A DNA stretch of 64,000 nucleotides from the NCBI GenBank assembly GCA_963422675.2, contig CAXVYS010000009.1, forward strand, positions 248,001-312,000. The letters are read 5' to 3'. Below the pieces are notes generated by a model. The model worked only from the letters and a program-made list of their open reading frames with translations, made no database searches and was not told the origin of the DNA. The position numbers and the translations under genes were made by a program. This DNA comes from UBA4416 sp963422675 (lineage in GTDB: Bacteria > Bacteroidota > Bacteroidia > B-17B0 > Aurantibacillaceae). Shown here in pieces: positions 16,611 through 25,670 of the stretch. Position 1 is the first letter of the stretch. Every line of letters begins with the position of its first letter.

Positions 16611-18722
16611 TTACAAAATTAATATTTTTACCTTATGGATGCCTGTTTTTTCCTCACTTAACAGTAAATACAGCCCGGTAGCGAGGTTATTTCTTTTGAG
16701 GATGTAGGAATCAGAGCTGCAAATATCCTGAAATACCAACTGTCCGGCGGCATTATACAATTTAATGCGTTTTAACTCATTATCGTTAAACGTGATAGTG
16801 GTTTCCGTTGTTAAAGGATTAGGATATACATCCATAGTTTCGGAAGCCGTAATCATATTAATGCCTGTGTTTATAGGGCCGCAGGTCATAGCTTTAAACC
16901 CGTCCAGTTTACCATAACCCCAGCGGTTGTTGGGTAAAGTTTGAGTTGTAAACCCATCGCTGTAAGCACAGTTAATAATAGCCTGCTTAATTTGTTGATT
17001 GGTTGCCATTGGATTTTTTTGAAGGTATAAGGCTACGAGGCCTGCTACAACAGGACTTGAGGCAGACGTTCCACCGGCTGTAATGTGATAACCGCCCTGA
17101 GCTACAACCTGTGGTGCACTGGTAATTAAATTGGCAATTACCCCTAAATCCCCACAGGCTAAAATAGTAGCACCGGAGGCCGTAATGTCAGGTTTCACTT
17201 TATGATCTCTTGATGGTCCTATACTGCTGCTGGCTGCTATTTCTCCGGGTACTTCTGTAGTAGTTTGTGTATTATTGTTTACATCCGTATACTGGTTACG
17301 GTTAACATAATTTGCCACAGCAATTACCTCATTACTGCATTGAAAACCACTTACAATCGTTTGTAACGTATCTGCTTTTTTATAATGAGCCATGTTTGCG
17401 TATAAAGAAACATTAGGCAGGCCACCGGTTACATAATTAAAATTCCAGGAATCTATTCTGCCTGTCCCTGTATGTTCCATACGCCACAGGTAATTGGCAC
17501 TATCGGCTCTTATATTAACGGATAGTTCGTATACCCCAAATGCATTAATACTTGACGTTGTTTCAATGATCCCAATGCGTTGTAAATTATGATAGAGCGT
17601 ATCCCGTTTTAAAGTATTTAAAGCATCATTATAAGGTTTAAAGGAAATCCGTCCCAAATCGCTAAGCCCTGTATTATTCACGCCAATCGAATACTTTACA
17701 TTTTTTATTTGAGCAGTATCCGCATATTCGTCAAGGTAAATATTTCCCGATCCGGTAATCCATGTAAAACCGGTATCCACTGCCGTAATACCATAACCTA
17801 CATGGAAAGGCACGTTTCCTGCATTCCCGGCCGAAGCTACCAATGCCCTTCCCGGAGATGCTGTAATTAAGTTATTAATTAGTTGTGTTTCTAAGTCCGT
17901 TCCGTCATGGCTGCCATCGTAATCACCTACACTGGCATTTATAACTACGGGCTTACCTGCCAGTTGTGCCTTGGTAAAAATGTATTGAACCGCATCAGAA
18001 ATGGTATGGTTTGGGTTACTAAAATCCAATGCTACTACAATAATATCTGCTTTTGGTGCCATCCCTTCAAAGTGATTAATGGCTAGCCCGTTTCCTGCAG
18101 CAATTCCCGAGCTGGCTGTGCCGTGGCCATAATGAGCCATATCATTGTGGGTGCATTGTCCAAGATCAATTTCCGCATTGGTCCATTCCTGCCCATAACC
18201 AAAGGTTGTAGGAGTATTGGCCGCAACGGGTTTATTCATGTCCCATAAAAAATTGATTCTGCTTTTTCCAGTCGCATCTTTAAAATCCGGGTGGTTAAAA
18301 TCAGTGCCGCTATCAATAATTCCTACAATAATGCCGCTTCCATCGTAAGCCTGAGTTAATGGGAGAGTGCCTGTTTTAATGTCTTTTATCCTGTTTCTTA
18401 CCACACAGGTATCACCCATTAAAGTATAGGTATGTGGCGTAAATTCTATTCTGATAATATCTTTCGAATGAATTAATTCTTTTACAGAGCCAAGGCTCAT
18501 GGTTACAGAATAAATGTTTCCGGCCTTATAATGAAGAGTAGCATCGGGGAATGGAGAAAAATTGATCTCCGTGTGAGGTTTGGTTTGAATAAACACATGT
18601 AATTTTTCCGACACCTTTCCTTCATCTATTTTTTTGAGAAGCGTTGTATTAAAAACGCTTTGAGCCTTTAAAAAAACAGAAAAAAACAGGACTATAAAAA
18701 ATGTAAAATACTTTGCCATCAT
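16611..18722 (-). CDS. Secreted subtilisin-like (S8) serine protease with T9SS sorting domain
   Basis: A signal peptide (1-20, ending LKAQ) is followed by a short propeptide-like region. The catalytic domain has Asp137 in GIIDSGTDFNHPDF, His200 in GHGTASSGIAAGNG, the oxyanion Asn300 in SAGN and Ser553 in GGTSASSPVVAGL, so the triad is complete. About 190 residues (305-495), partly beta-rich, are inserted between the oxyanion Asn and the Ser. The last ~70 residues (from MDVYPNPLTTETTITF) are a type A T9SS sorting domain that would be cleaved on export, leaving the enzyme at the cell surface or released. Two adjacent ATGs can serve as start. Confidence 0.9.
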   Translation of the reverse strand: MMAKYFTFFIVLFFSVFLKAQSVFNTTLLKKIDEGKVSEKLHVFIQTKPHTEINFSPFPDATLHYKAGNIYSVTMSLGSVKELIHSKDIIRIEFTPHTYTLMGDTCVVRNRIKDIKTGTLPLTQAYDGSGIIVGIIDSGTDFNHPDFKDATGKSRINFLWDMNKPVAANTPTTFGYGQEWTNAEIDLGQCTHNDMAHYGHGTASSGIAAGNGLAINHFEGMAPKADIIVVALDFSNPNHTISDAVQYIFTKAQLAGKPVVINASVGDYDGSHDGTDLETQLINNLITASPGRALVASAGNAGNVPFHVGYGITAVDTGFTWITGSGNIYLDEYADTAQIKNVKYSIGVNNTGLSDLGRISFKPYNDALNTLKRDTLYHNLQRIGIIETTSSINAFGVYELSVNIRADSANYLWRMEHTGTGRIDSWNFNYVTGGLPNVSLYANMAHYKKADTLQTIVSGFQCSNEVIAVANYVNRNQYTDVNNNTQTTTEVPGEIAASSSIGPSRDHKVKPDITASGATILACGDLGVIANLITSAPQVVAQGGYHITAGGTSASSPVVAGLVALYLQKNPMATNQQIKQAIINCAYSDGFTTQTLPNNRWGYGKLDGFKAMTCGPINTGINMITASETMDVYPNPLTTETTITFNDNELKRIKLYNAAGQLVFQDICSSDSYILKRNNLATGLYLLLSEEKTGIHKVKILIL

Positions 18723-18767
18723 AAAATTTTATCACATTAAGTTACAAAAAATTTAGATATTTACAAG

Positions 18768-19418
18768 ATGCGAGTTGTTTTATTTTTGACTTTAATAGGT
18801 TGTATAGTATCGGGAAGGAGTATTGCTCAGGATTCTGTGGCATATTCAAAAGATTTCAGGCTATATGAAGGATTATACCTTAACTACGAGGAATTTCGTT
18901 ATAACTGGCCTATCTCCAAAGAAAAAATCATTACTAAAATCAATAAAGATCAGCTTGATTTTTACAGCAAATTAATTGAAGAAGAATTTATTGAATATAC
19001 AGAAAGGGATGGTGCTGTAAGTAAAGTTAAATCGGAAAAGGTGTGGGGCTATTGCCAGAATAATATCATTTTTATAAATCAGGATAAAAACTTTTACCGT
19101 ATTCCGGTTTTTGGAGCCATTAGTAATTTTATAGGTACGGTAGAAGTCTTAAGTTATTCGCCAGGTTACGACCCTTTTATGAATGCGCCTATTGGCAGTA
19201 CACAGATGAAAACAAGAGAAATAAGACAGTACCTCTTTGATTTTTATAGCGGGGAAGTAACTCCATTCAGCGTGGAACAGTTAGAGGAATTTTTGAAAAA
19301 AGATGAAGCGGTGTACAAAGAATATATGTCGCTCAGCAGAAAAAAGAGAAAAGAGCTGGCCACTAAATACATCCGAATGTATAACGAAAAACACCTGGTG
19401 TATTTCCCTAAAGGATAG
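18768..19418 (+). CDS. Exported protein of unknown function
   Basis: This 216-aa protein has a signal peptide (about 1-21, ending SIAQ). The body alternates charged helices (SKEKIITKINKDQLDFYSKL; the C-terminal half ends KEYMSLSRKKRKELATKYIRMYNEK) with a central strand region containing YCQNNIIFINQDKNFYRIPVFGAISNF. No catalytic motif or known family is recognised. It lies divergent from the subtilase with 45 bp between them and 66 bp upstream of another small exported protein. A separate promoter lies between those two, so they may be independently expressed. Confidence 0.65.
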   Translation: MRVVLFLTLIGCIVSGRSIAQDSVAYSKDFRLYEGLYLNYEEFRYNWPISKEKIITKINKDQLDFYSKLIEEEFIEYTERDGAVSKVKSEKVWGYCQNNIIFINQDKNFYRIPVFGAISNFIGTVEVLSYSPGYDPFMNAPIGSTQMKTREIRQYLFDFYSGEVTPFSVEQLEEFLKKDEAVYKEYMSLSRKKRKELATKYIRMYNEKHLVYFPKG

Positions 19419-19433
19419 AGCATTAAATACCAC

Positions 19434-19464
19434 TTGACTAATTGCTTTTTTACATTTAACTTTG
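19434..19464 (+). promoter_or_regulatory. Promoter with -33 TTG and -7 TAACTTTG
   Basis: TTG at 19434-19436 and TAACTTTG at 19457-19464 are separated by 20 bp, which fits the Bacteroidota consensus. The ATG of the downstream gene is at 19485, giving a leader of about 15 nt. The TTG that opens a longer reading frame at 19434 is this -33 element, not a start codon. Confidence 0.7.
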
Positions 19465-19484
19465 AGTATCCTAAATTTTATCTC

Positions 19485-20129
19485 ATGAAAAAGTTATTTT
19501 TAATAGTATGTTCAGTTGTTTTTTCGGGAGCTACTGCACAGAATACCACTAAAGACCTTTTTACGGCAAAAGAAATGGTTTGGTACGGATTAAATTTTAC
19601 CGAAGCAAAAATGGTCGGCCAGTTCGATCAGGCTATGGGAGCGGCTCCTGCAACGGCCTCAGAAATAAAAAACAAGTGGATGTCAGCCTGGAATGGCCTC
19701 ATCATAGCAGAACCGCAAAACTTTAAGTTAAAAGAAGCCTTTGAAAAAGACAACGTGTTTTATGATATTGCTCCTGTAGAAAAAGCAAACCAAACCATTA
19801 AAACAGATAACCTCATGGAGGTAAATTCCTTCGCATTTGCCGACCCTCAGAAATCCATTAAAAATGCTGTAGCAAAATTAAGTGGCGGTGAAAAAAAAGA
19901 AGGAATAGCGGTAACCTTTGTTGTAGAAAGCTTTAATAAAACAAGCGATGAAGCTACCGTATATGCAGTGATATTTGATATTAAAACAAAAGCTATTTTG
20001 ATCAGCGAAAAAATAACCGGTAAACCAACAGGAATAGGCCTTAGGAATTTTTGGGCAGGAGCCATGAAACATATTATTAAAGAGATCACCAAAGAATATT
20101 ATGGCAAATGGAAATCAGCCAGTAAATAG
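19485..20129 (+). CDS. Exported protein of unknown function
   Basis: The 214-aa product starts MKKLFLIVCSVVFSGATAQ, a clear signal peptide. The mature protein has a first part with KDLFTAKEMVWYGLNFTEAKMVG and a second with EGIAVTFVVESFNKTSDEATVYAVIFD, which alternates like a mixed alpha/beta fold. No active-site motif is recognised. The start at 19485 rather than 19434 is set by the promoter upstream. It is followed by a good terminator at 20148-20176, so it is probably a single-gene transcript. Confidence 0.7.
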   Translation: MKKLFLIVCSVVFSGATAQNTTKDLFTAKEMVWYGLNFTEAKMVGQFDQAMGAAPATASEIKNKWMSAWNGLIIAEPQNFKLKEAFEKDNVFYDIAPVEKANQTIKTDNLMEVNSFAFADPQKSIKNAVAKLSGGEKKEGIAVTFVVESFNKTSDEATVYAVIFDIKTKAILISEKITGKPTGIGLRNFWAGAMKHIIKEITKEYYGKWKSASK

Positions 20130-20147
20130 ATTCAAATAATTCAGTTT

Positions 20148-20176
20148 AAAGGCATTTCGAAAGAGATGCCTTTTTT
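20148..20176 (+). terminator. Intrinsic terminator, stem AAAGGCAT/ATGCCTTT with T-run
   Basis: A perfect 8-bp stem (20148-20155 and 20166-20173) with a 10-base loop, ending in TTTTTT, lies 19 bp after the stop at 20129. Confidence 0.75.
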
Positions 20177-20329
20177 ATGAAAGCTCGTTTCATGATAAAA
20201 TTTTGGAGAGGGATCTGCGAAAGACAACAAAAATAGCCTGAGCAGGTATTGAATTGTTGAAAGAAGGTTATTTTATGCCCTAATCATACCGATTTTATCT
20301 TAACTTTATAGCCTTAAATTTTATCAGAT

Positions 20330-22018
20330 ATGTCAGAAGTAGGTAGACAAATTATTTATAGTATGGTAAATGTATCCAAGATACATCCGCCACAAAAACA
20401 GGTTTTAAAAGATATTTATATCTCCTTTTATTACGGTGCCAAAATTGGCGTATTAGGGTTGAACGGTTCAGGTAAATCGTCTCTATTGCGTATTATGGCC
20501 GGTTTGGATAAAGATTATTTAGGAGAGATTCATCAATCTCCGGGCTATACAATTGGGTTACTGGAGCAGGAACCAAAATTGGACGAAACCAAAACAGTGA
20601 TTGAAGTCGTTCGTGAAGGCGCTCAAAAACACGTAGATATTTTAAATGAGTTTGAAGAGGTGAACAATAAATTCATGGATGAAGAGATCCTGAATGATCC
20701 TGATAAAATGGATAAATTGATCAACCGTCAGGCACAATTACAGGATTTAATCGATCAGCATGATCTTTGGAATTTAGATACGCGTTTAGAGCGTGCGATG
20801 GATGCTTTGCGTTGTGCGGAAAGCGATACCCCGGTTAAGATCTTATCAGGAGGTGAACGTCGTCGTGTGGCTTTATGTCGTTTATTATTACAGGAACCGG
20901 ATATTTTGTTACTGGATGAGCCAACCAATCACTTGGATGCGGAAAGCGTTGATTGGTTAGAACAACATTTACAACAATACAAAGGAACCGTTATAGCCGT
21001 AACCCATGATAGGTATTTCCTTGATAACGTTGCCGGTTGGATCCTTGAGTTAGACCGTGGGGAAGGTATTCCATGGAAAGGAAATTACTCATCCTGGTTA
21101 GAACAAAAAGGAAATCGTTTAAAACAGGAAGAAAAAACGGAGAGTAAACGTCAGAAAAATTTGGCGCGTGAGTTGGATTGGGTTCGTCAGGGAGTTAAAG
21201 GACGTGGCGTTAAACAAAAAGCCCGTTTGAATAACTATGATAAAATGATGAATGAGGACATCAAGGATAAAGAAGATAAATTAGAGATCTTCATTCCTAA
21301 CGGTCCGCGACTTGGTAACGAAGTTATTGAAGCAATTGATGTAGCTAAAGGTTTTGGCGATAGATTATTATACGAAGGATTGAATTTTAAATTGCCGCCA
21401 GCCGGAATCGTTGGTATTATTGGGCCAAATGGTGCCGGTAAAACAACCTTATTTAAAATGATTATGGGTGAGGAACAACCGAACTCAGGAAGTTTTAAAG
21501 TGGGGCCTACTGTGAAAATTTCTTATGTAGATCAAACGCATAAAGAATTAGAACCAAATAAAACGGTGTATGATGTATTAAGTGGAGGATTAGATAATAT
21601 TGTTTTAGGTGGTAAACCAATGAACGCACGTGCTTACATCTCTCGTTTTAACTTCGCAGGAAGCGACCAGGGAAAAAAAGTAAGTGTATTATCCGGTGGA
21701 GAACGTAACCGTTTACATTTAGCCATGGCATTGAAAAATGAAGGGAATGTCTTGTTACTGGATGAGCCTACCAATGATTTGGATGTAAATACGTTACGTG
21801 CATTGGAAGAAGGTTTGGAAGATTTTGCCGGTTGTGCTGTAATTATTAGTCACGATAGATGGTTTTTAGACCGTGTGTGTACACATATCTTAGCATTTGA
21901 AGGAGATAGTTCGGTTTATTGGTTCGAAGGCGGATATAGCGAATACGAAGAGAACCGTAAAAAACGTTTAGGCAACGTAGAGCCAAAACGTCCGCGTTAT
22001 AAAAAACTGACGGTGTAA
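20330..22018 (+). CDS. ettA: Energy-dependent translational throttle protein EttA (ABC-F)
   Basis: EttA is a ribosome-binding ABC-F ATPase that gates entry into elongation according to energy state. The 562-aa protein has two ABC domains. The first has GLNGSGKSS and LSGGERRRVALCRLLL with LLLDEPTNHLD. The second has GPNGAGKTT, LSGGERNRLHLAMAL and LLLDEPTNDLD. The linker contains the P-site tRNA interaction motif region (WVRQGVKGRGVKQKARL), which is EttA-like. There are no membrane segments. It is followed 13 bp later by an unrelated exported protein. Confidence 0.95.
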   Translation: MSEVGRQIIYSMVNVSKIHPPQKQVLKDIYISFYYGAKIGVLGLNGSGKSSLLRIMAGLDKDYLGEIHQSPGYTIGLLEQEPKLDETKTVIEVVREGAQKHVDILNEFEEVNNKFMDEEILNDPDKMDKLINRQAQLQDLIDQHDLWNLDTRLERAMDALRCAESDTPVKILSGGERRRVALCRLLLQEPDILLLDEPTNHLDAESVDWLEQHLQQYKGTVIAVTHDRYFLDNVAGWILELDRGEGIPWKGNYSSWLEQKGNRLKQEEKTESKRQKNLARELDWVRQGVKGRGVKQKARLNNYDKMMNEDIKDKEDKLEIFIPNGPRLGNEVIEAIDVAKGFGDRLLYEGLNFKLPPAGIVGIIGPNGAGKTTLFKMIMGEEQPNSGSFKVGPTVKISYVDQTHKELEPNKTVYDVLSGGLDNIVLGGKPMNARAYISRFNFAGSDQGKKVSVLSGGERNRLHLAMALKNEGNVLLLDEPTNDLDVNTLRALEEGLEDFAGCAVIISHDRWFLDRVCTHILAFEGDSSVYWFEGGYSEYEENRKKRLGNVEPKRPRYKKLTV

Positions 22019-22031
22019 TACCATTGGGAAT

Positions 22032-22772
22032 ATGAGGCATTGGATTGTTTTGTTTCTTGTTTTCTATGTTTTCGGAGTTACTGCTCAGGATAGAATCTTA
22101 AAAAAAGATTTTCAGGAAGATGATGATCCTAACGTACGGGTAAAGATTGCCGGCATTCAAAATAATACATTGTATTATTTTGAAGCTGGGATATCAAAAC
22201 AAATTGCTGTAACGGATATTGTAGCGATTAAAGAAGAATACATTGATAAAACAGGCGACTACATTTATCTAAATCCTCAGGATGAAAGAATTTATGGGAT
22301 AAAAAATGATAGACTTTATTTTAAAGCGGACTATCGTTTTACGTCAAGTAATCCTGAATTTTCAAAAGAATGTTTTTTAGCAAAATTCAGAATCTATGGT
22401 TCGGTAATGCCTGAAAACACAGATAATCAACTTTATATTTGGAGTGCATCGGAAGAGGAGAAAGTAAAGATTCCGGAAAATGCAAGCTTTTATATTTATG
22501 TAAAGGGGGACGAACTCAACAGAAATATAAAAGCCAGATTGTATTATACATCTAATGATACTACAGAGATTGTTGTAAAAATAAAAGTTAATAAAACGGA
22601 TTACGCCTATCGATTCAAGAATACAGATATAAAAGCGTTGGGGATTGAATCTGTAGGGGCACATACAGGGAGAACAGCAATAAATATCTTATCATTGGGG
22701 CGATCTCTGCAATATCATAATAACAAATGGTCTACCAAATATGAATTTGATACATGGCACATTTGTCATTAG
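22032..22772 (+). CDS. Exported protein of unknown function
   Basis: The 246-aa product has a signal peptide (about 1-18, ending GVTAQ). The body is beta-rich, with many short strands, e.g. RVKIAGIQNNTLYYFEAG, YIYLNPQDERIYGIKNDRLYF, and a central section with EEKVKIPENASFYIYVKGD resembling an Ig/SH3-like beta domain. It ends near the conserved-looking RTAINILSLGRSLQY. No known family or active site is recognised. It lies 13 bp after ettA and is convergent with the DUF1304 gene, separated by 6 bp, with no visible terminator between. Confidence 0.6.
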   Translation: MRHWIVLFLVFYVFGVTAQDRILKKDFQEDDDPNVRVKIAGIQNNTLYYFEAGISKQIAVTDIVAIKEEYIDKTGDYIYLNPQDERIYGIKNDRLYFKADYRFTSSNPEFSKECFLAKFRIYGSVMPENTDNQLYIWSASEEEKVKIPENASFYIYVKGDELNRNIKARLYYTSNDTTEIVVKIKVNKTDYAYRFKNTDIKALGIESVGAHTGRTAINILSLGRSLQYHNNKWSTKYEFDTWHICH

Positions 22773-22778
22773 TGAAAT

Positions 22779-23144
22779 TTATTTAAGAAGCACCAATACC
22801 AGCGCTATTGCAGCCGGTAAGGTTTGTATAAAGAATATTTTTTTAGAAGCCGTAATGGCTCCATAAATACCTGCAACAGCCACACAGCTTAAAAAGAAAA
22901 TAGCCACATTATCCTGCCATTTAGGATCGGTAATAAAGAAACTCCAGATCAGACCTGCTGCTAAAAAGCCATTGTATAAGCCCTGATTAGCGGCCAGGCC
23001 TTTAGTTGGTTTAAATAATTCGGGCGCTAAAGAACCTTTAAAAGCTTCTTTCCCTTTTGTTTCCCACGCAAACATTTCAAGCCACACAATATAGCAATGA
23101 ATGGCTGCAATAAGACCTATAAAAATTTTAGCTGCTATTTCCAT
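22779..23144 (-). CDS. DUF1304 family integral membrane protein
   Basis: This 121-aa protein has four predicted membrane helices. The N-terminal motif IHCYIVWLEMFAWETKGKEAF and the ANQGLYNGFLAAGLIW segment (about residues 52-67) are characteristic of DUF1304 proteins, whose function is unknown. It starts 2 bp after the DUF3467 stop and is likely cotranscribed with it. Confidence 0.85.
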   Translation of the reverse strand: MEIAAKIFIGLIAAIHCYIVWLEMFAWETKGKEAFKGSLAPELFKPTKGLAANQGLYNGFLAAGLIWSFFITDPKWQDNVAIFFLSCVAVAGIYGAITASKKIFFIQTLPAAIALVLVLLK

Positions 23145-23146
23145 GA

Positions 23147-23458
23147 CTATGCCTGAGCCGTTGGCCCTCCAAAGTTAAGAGGCAATGCATTCATTTCGCT
23201 GTCTTTAATCTTCCCATGCATTTGTTCAAAACGCTGCACGTTATCCGCTAATGCTTTCATTAAACGTTTGGCATGCTGAGGTGTTAGCACAATACGTGAT
23301 TTTACCTTTGCCTTTGGTACACCAGGCATTACTTTAATAAAATCTACAACAAACTCGGTTGGAGAATGTGTAATGATAGCCAAATTAGAATATATACCTT
23401 CAGCGATCTCTTCAGAAAGCTCGATGTTTAATTGATTTTCAGGATTTTGATTTTCCAT
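23147..23458 (-). CDS. DUF3467 family protein
   Basis: The 103-aa protein is soluble and lacks a signal. The conserved core runs from AEGIYSNLAIITHSPTEFVV (about 19-38) through DFIKVMPGVPKAKVKSRIVL and PQHAKRLMKALADNV. That pattern (strand, strand, helix) defines DUF3467, a small protein common in Bacteroidota with no assigned function. It is followed immediately by DUF1304 and preceded by the htpG region with the repeat element at 23508-23601 in between. Confidence 0.85.
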   Translation of the reverse strand: MENQNPENQLNIELSEEIAEGIYSNLAIITHSPTEFVVDFIKVMPGVPKAKVKSRIVLTPQHAKRLMKALADNVQRFEQMHGKIKDSEMNALPLNFGGPTAQA

Positions 23459-23507
23459 GTTAGTATTTTTATTAAAGATAAAACTTTTTTCTTTTCTTTT
23501 ATTTTTT

Positions 23508-23601
23508 TGTCAGACTGAGCAAAGTCGAAGCCTTTACAAAAACGAAACAAATTATCGTCACCCTTCGACTCCGCTCAGAGTGACAATAATTTGTTCTCGT
23601 T
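23508..23601. repeat. Four-arm A-B-A'-B' inverted repeat element
   Basis: Arm A (23508-23530, TGTCAGACTGAGCAAAGTCG plus AAG) is complementary to arm A' (23563-23585) at 19 of 23 positions. Arm B (23541-23555, AACGAAACAAATTAT) is complementary to arm B' (23586-23601) at all 15 positions with one bulged base in B'. The order A-B-A'-B' means the two stems interleave. It starts 3 bp from the htpG stop. Arm A resembles the dispersed palindromic motif (ACTCTGAGC-GGAGTCGAAG type) that I recall from Bacteroidota genomes. No T-run follows on the minus strand, so it is not a standard terminator. Confidence 0.7.
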
Positions 23602-23604
23602 ATA

Positions 23605-25506
23605 TTAATTGATCATCTCAACGGATCTCTTAATAAACTTCGTTAATTCTTCGCCTTTTAGTAAACCTTGCGAAAGCATTGCTAAATCAGCCGCTTGTTT
23701 GGCTAATTGGGCCTGTACATTACTATCTTTCTCCGCTAATATTTTACTGATCAGTGGGTGATTTGCATTTACCACTAAATTATACATATCAGGCATTGAA
23801 CCGTAAAAGTTCATTCCGCCACCGCCACCCATGGCCTGCATATCTTTCATACGACGCATAAATTCAGGACGGGTAATCAGCATAGGTGAATCTGTTTCAC
23901 TTAAGCTTTCAAAGGTTACCGTGTATTTCTCTTTAGCAACAACGCCTTCCACAATCGGTTTCAATGTGTTTTGTTCTTCCTCCGTTAATTTACTAACCTG
24001 CGCTTCTTCTTTTTTAATGAGCTTATCCACTGTATCGCTGTCTACGCGTACAAACTGCACATTGTCCAATTTGCTTTCCAAATGATTAATGTAGTGTGCA
24101 TCCAATGGCGAATCCATTAATAACACATCATAACCTCTTGATTTTGCTGCGTCAATATAGGTGTGTTGCTCATCCGTATTAGTGGCATACAAATATACCA
24201 CCTTATTGTCTTTGTCTGTTTGATTTGGTTTTACATGTGCATTGTATTCGTCAAACGTAAACGCTTTACTATCTGTGTTTTTAAGTAAAGCAAATTTCAC
24301 GGCTTTCTCATAGAATTTTTCATCGCTGATCATTCCGTATTGTACAAATATTCTGATATCATCCCATTTCGCTTCAAAATCAGTACGTTCTTTTTTAAAG
24401 ATCTCTTCTAATTTATCGGCTACTTTTTTAGTGATGTGAGCTGATATTTTTTTAACATTCCCATCAGCCTGTAAATAACTACGGCTTACGTTTAACGGAA
24501 TATCCGGACTATCAATCACCCCACGTAACATGGTTAAAAAATCGGGAACAATGTTTTCTACATTGTCGGTTACAAATACCTGGTTGCTGTATAATTGAAT
24601 CCGGTCTTTAGGAGCTTCAAATTTGTTGGATAATTTAGGGAAATATAAAATACCGGTTAAGTTAAACGGGTAGTCTACATTCATGTGAATGTGAAATAAA
24701 GGCTCTTCAAATTGCATAGGATACAATTCGCGGTAAAAGGCTTTATAATCTTCGTCGGTTAAATCAGCAGGTTTTTTTACCCATAGCGGAACAGGGTTGT
24801 TGATGATATTTTCAACATCTATTTCCTGTTCTTTTTCGTGTCCTTTTTCATCTTTTTCTCCTGTAGGGATCCATGACTTTTTTGTTCCGAAAACAATTTC
24901 TACCGGTAAAAATTTACAGTATTTGGTTAATAAAGTTTGGATACGGGAATCTTCCAAAAACTCTTCGCTGTCATCAGCAATGTGCAAGACGATGTTGGTT
25001 CCACGCTCTTTTTTAGTGTCAATGTCTTCAATGGTGTATTCAGGGCTTCCGTCGCATTCCCAACGCACCGCTTTACTTCCTTCTTTATAAGATAAAGAGA
25101 AAATCTCTACTTTTTTAGCGACCATAAAGGCAGAATAAAATCCTAACCCGAAATGACCGATTACTACATTTTTATCTACTTTATCTTTGTATTGGTTCAC
25201 AAATTCTTCAGCCCCGCTGAAAGCAATTTGTGTAATGTATTTCTCAATTTCCTCAGCGGTCATACCAAGACCTTTATCTTTAATGGTAAGAGTTTTGGCA
25301 GCTTTGTCCAAAACAACTTCAATTTTAAGATCTCCCAGGTCACCTTTGGCTTCACCCATAGAGGAAAGGGCTTTTAATTTTTGGGTAGCATCCGTCGCAT
25401 TACTTACCAACTCACGTAAAAAGATCTCGTGGTCGCTGTAAAGGAATTTTTTAATAATAGGGAAAATGTTTTCGGTCTGTACATTAATTTTTCCGGTAGT
25501 GCTCAT
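23605..25506 (-). CDS. htpG: Molecular chaperone HtpG (Hsp90)
   Basis: HtpG is the cytoplasmic ATP-dependent chaperone. The 633-aa protein has the GHKL ATPase N-domain with FLRELVSNATDATQKLK (residues 28-44), DKGLGMTAEEIEKYI and GHFGLGFYSAFMVA. The middle domain has NVSRSYLQ (Hsp90 catalytic Arg region). The C-terminal dimerisation domain includes MPDMYNLVVNANHPL. It also contains a glycine-rich insertion (AMGGGGGMNF) near residue 565. Length is normal. It is preceded by a 164-bp gap and followed directly by the four-arm repeat, which would lie in its 3' untranslated RNA. Confidence 0.97.
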   Translation of the reverse strand: MSTTGKINVQTENIFPIIKKFLYSDHEIFLRELVSNATDATQKLKALSSMGEAKGDLGDLKIEVVLDKAAKTLTIKDKGLGMTAEEIEKYITQIAFSGAEEFVNQYKDKVDKNVVIGHFGLGFYSAFMVAKKVEIFSLSYKEGSKAVRWECDGSPEYTIEDIDTKKERGTNIVLHIADDSEEFLEDSRIQTLLTKYCKFLPVEIVFGTKKSWIPTGEKDEKGHEKEQEIDVENIINNPVPLWVKKPADLTDEDYKAFYRELYPMQFEEPLFHIHMNVDYPFNLTGILYFPKLSNKFEAPKDRIQLYSNQVFVTDNVENIVPDFLTMLRGVIDSPDIPLNVSRSYLQADGNVKKISAHITKKVADKLEEIFKKERTDFEAKWDDIRIFVQYGMISDEKFYEKAVKFALLKNTDSKAFTFDEYNAHVKPNQTDKDNKVVYLYATNTDEQHTYIDAAKSRGYDVLLMDSPLDAHYINHLESKLDNVQFVRVDSDTVDKLIKKEEAQVSKLTEEEQNTLKPIVEGVVAKEKYTVTFESLSETDSPMLITRPEFMRRMKDMQAMGGGGGMNFYGSMPDMYNLVVNANHPLISKILAEKDSNVQAQLAKQAADLAMLSQGLLKGEELTKFIKRSVEMIN

Positions 25507-25610
25507 GTGGTATATAATTTTTGATTAAATATAAATAGTTTGAGCCATATAACAGGCAAAGGTTATACCAATTGAGTAAAAAGTGACAAAATGACAATTG
25601 TAAAAATCAG

Positions 25611-25645
25611 AATAGCCATCTTAATCATTGACTAAGATGGCTATT
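25611..25645 (-). terminator. Terminator downstream of fabH
   Basis: Perfect 13-bp stem: AATAGCCATCTTA at 25611-25623 and TAAGATGGCTATT at 25633-25645, with a 9-base loop. On the minus strand it is followed by CTGATTTTTAC. It lies 25 bp past the fabH stop. A second small palindrome, TTAGGAT/ATCCTAA, overlaps the stop codon itself (around 25657-25674). Confidence 0.7.
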
Positions 25646-25670
25646 TTGTTATCTGATTAGGATTAAAATC

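Noticed and set aside
19434..19484. N-terminal extension of the exported protein from TTG 19434
   Set aside because: The TTG is the -33 promoter element; ATG 19485 begins a proper signal peptide.
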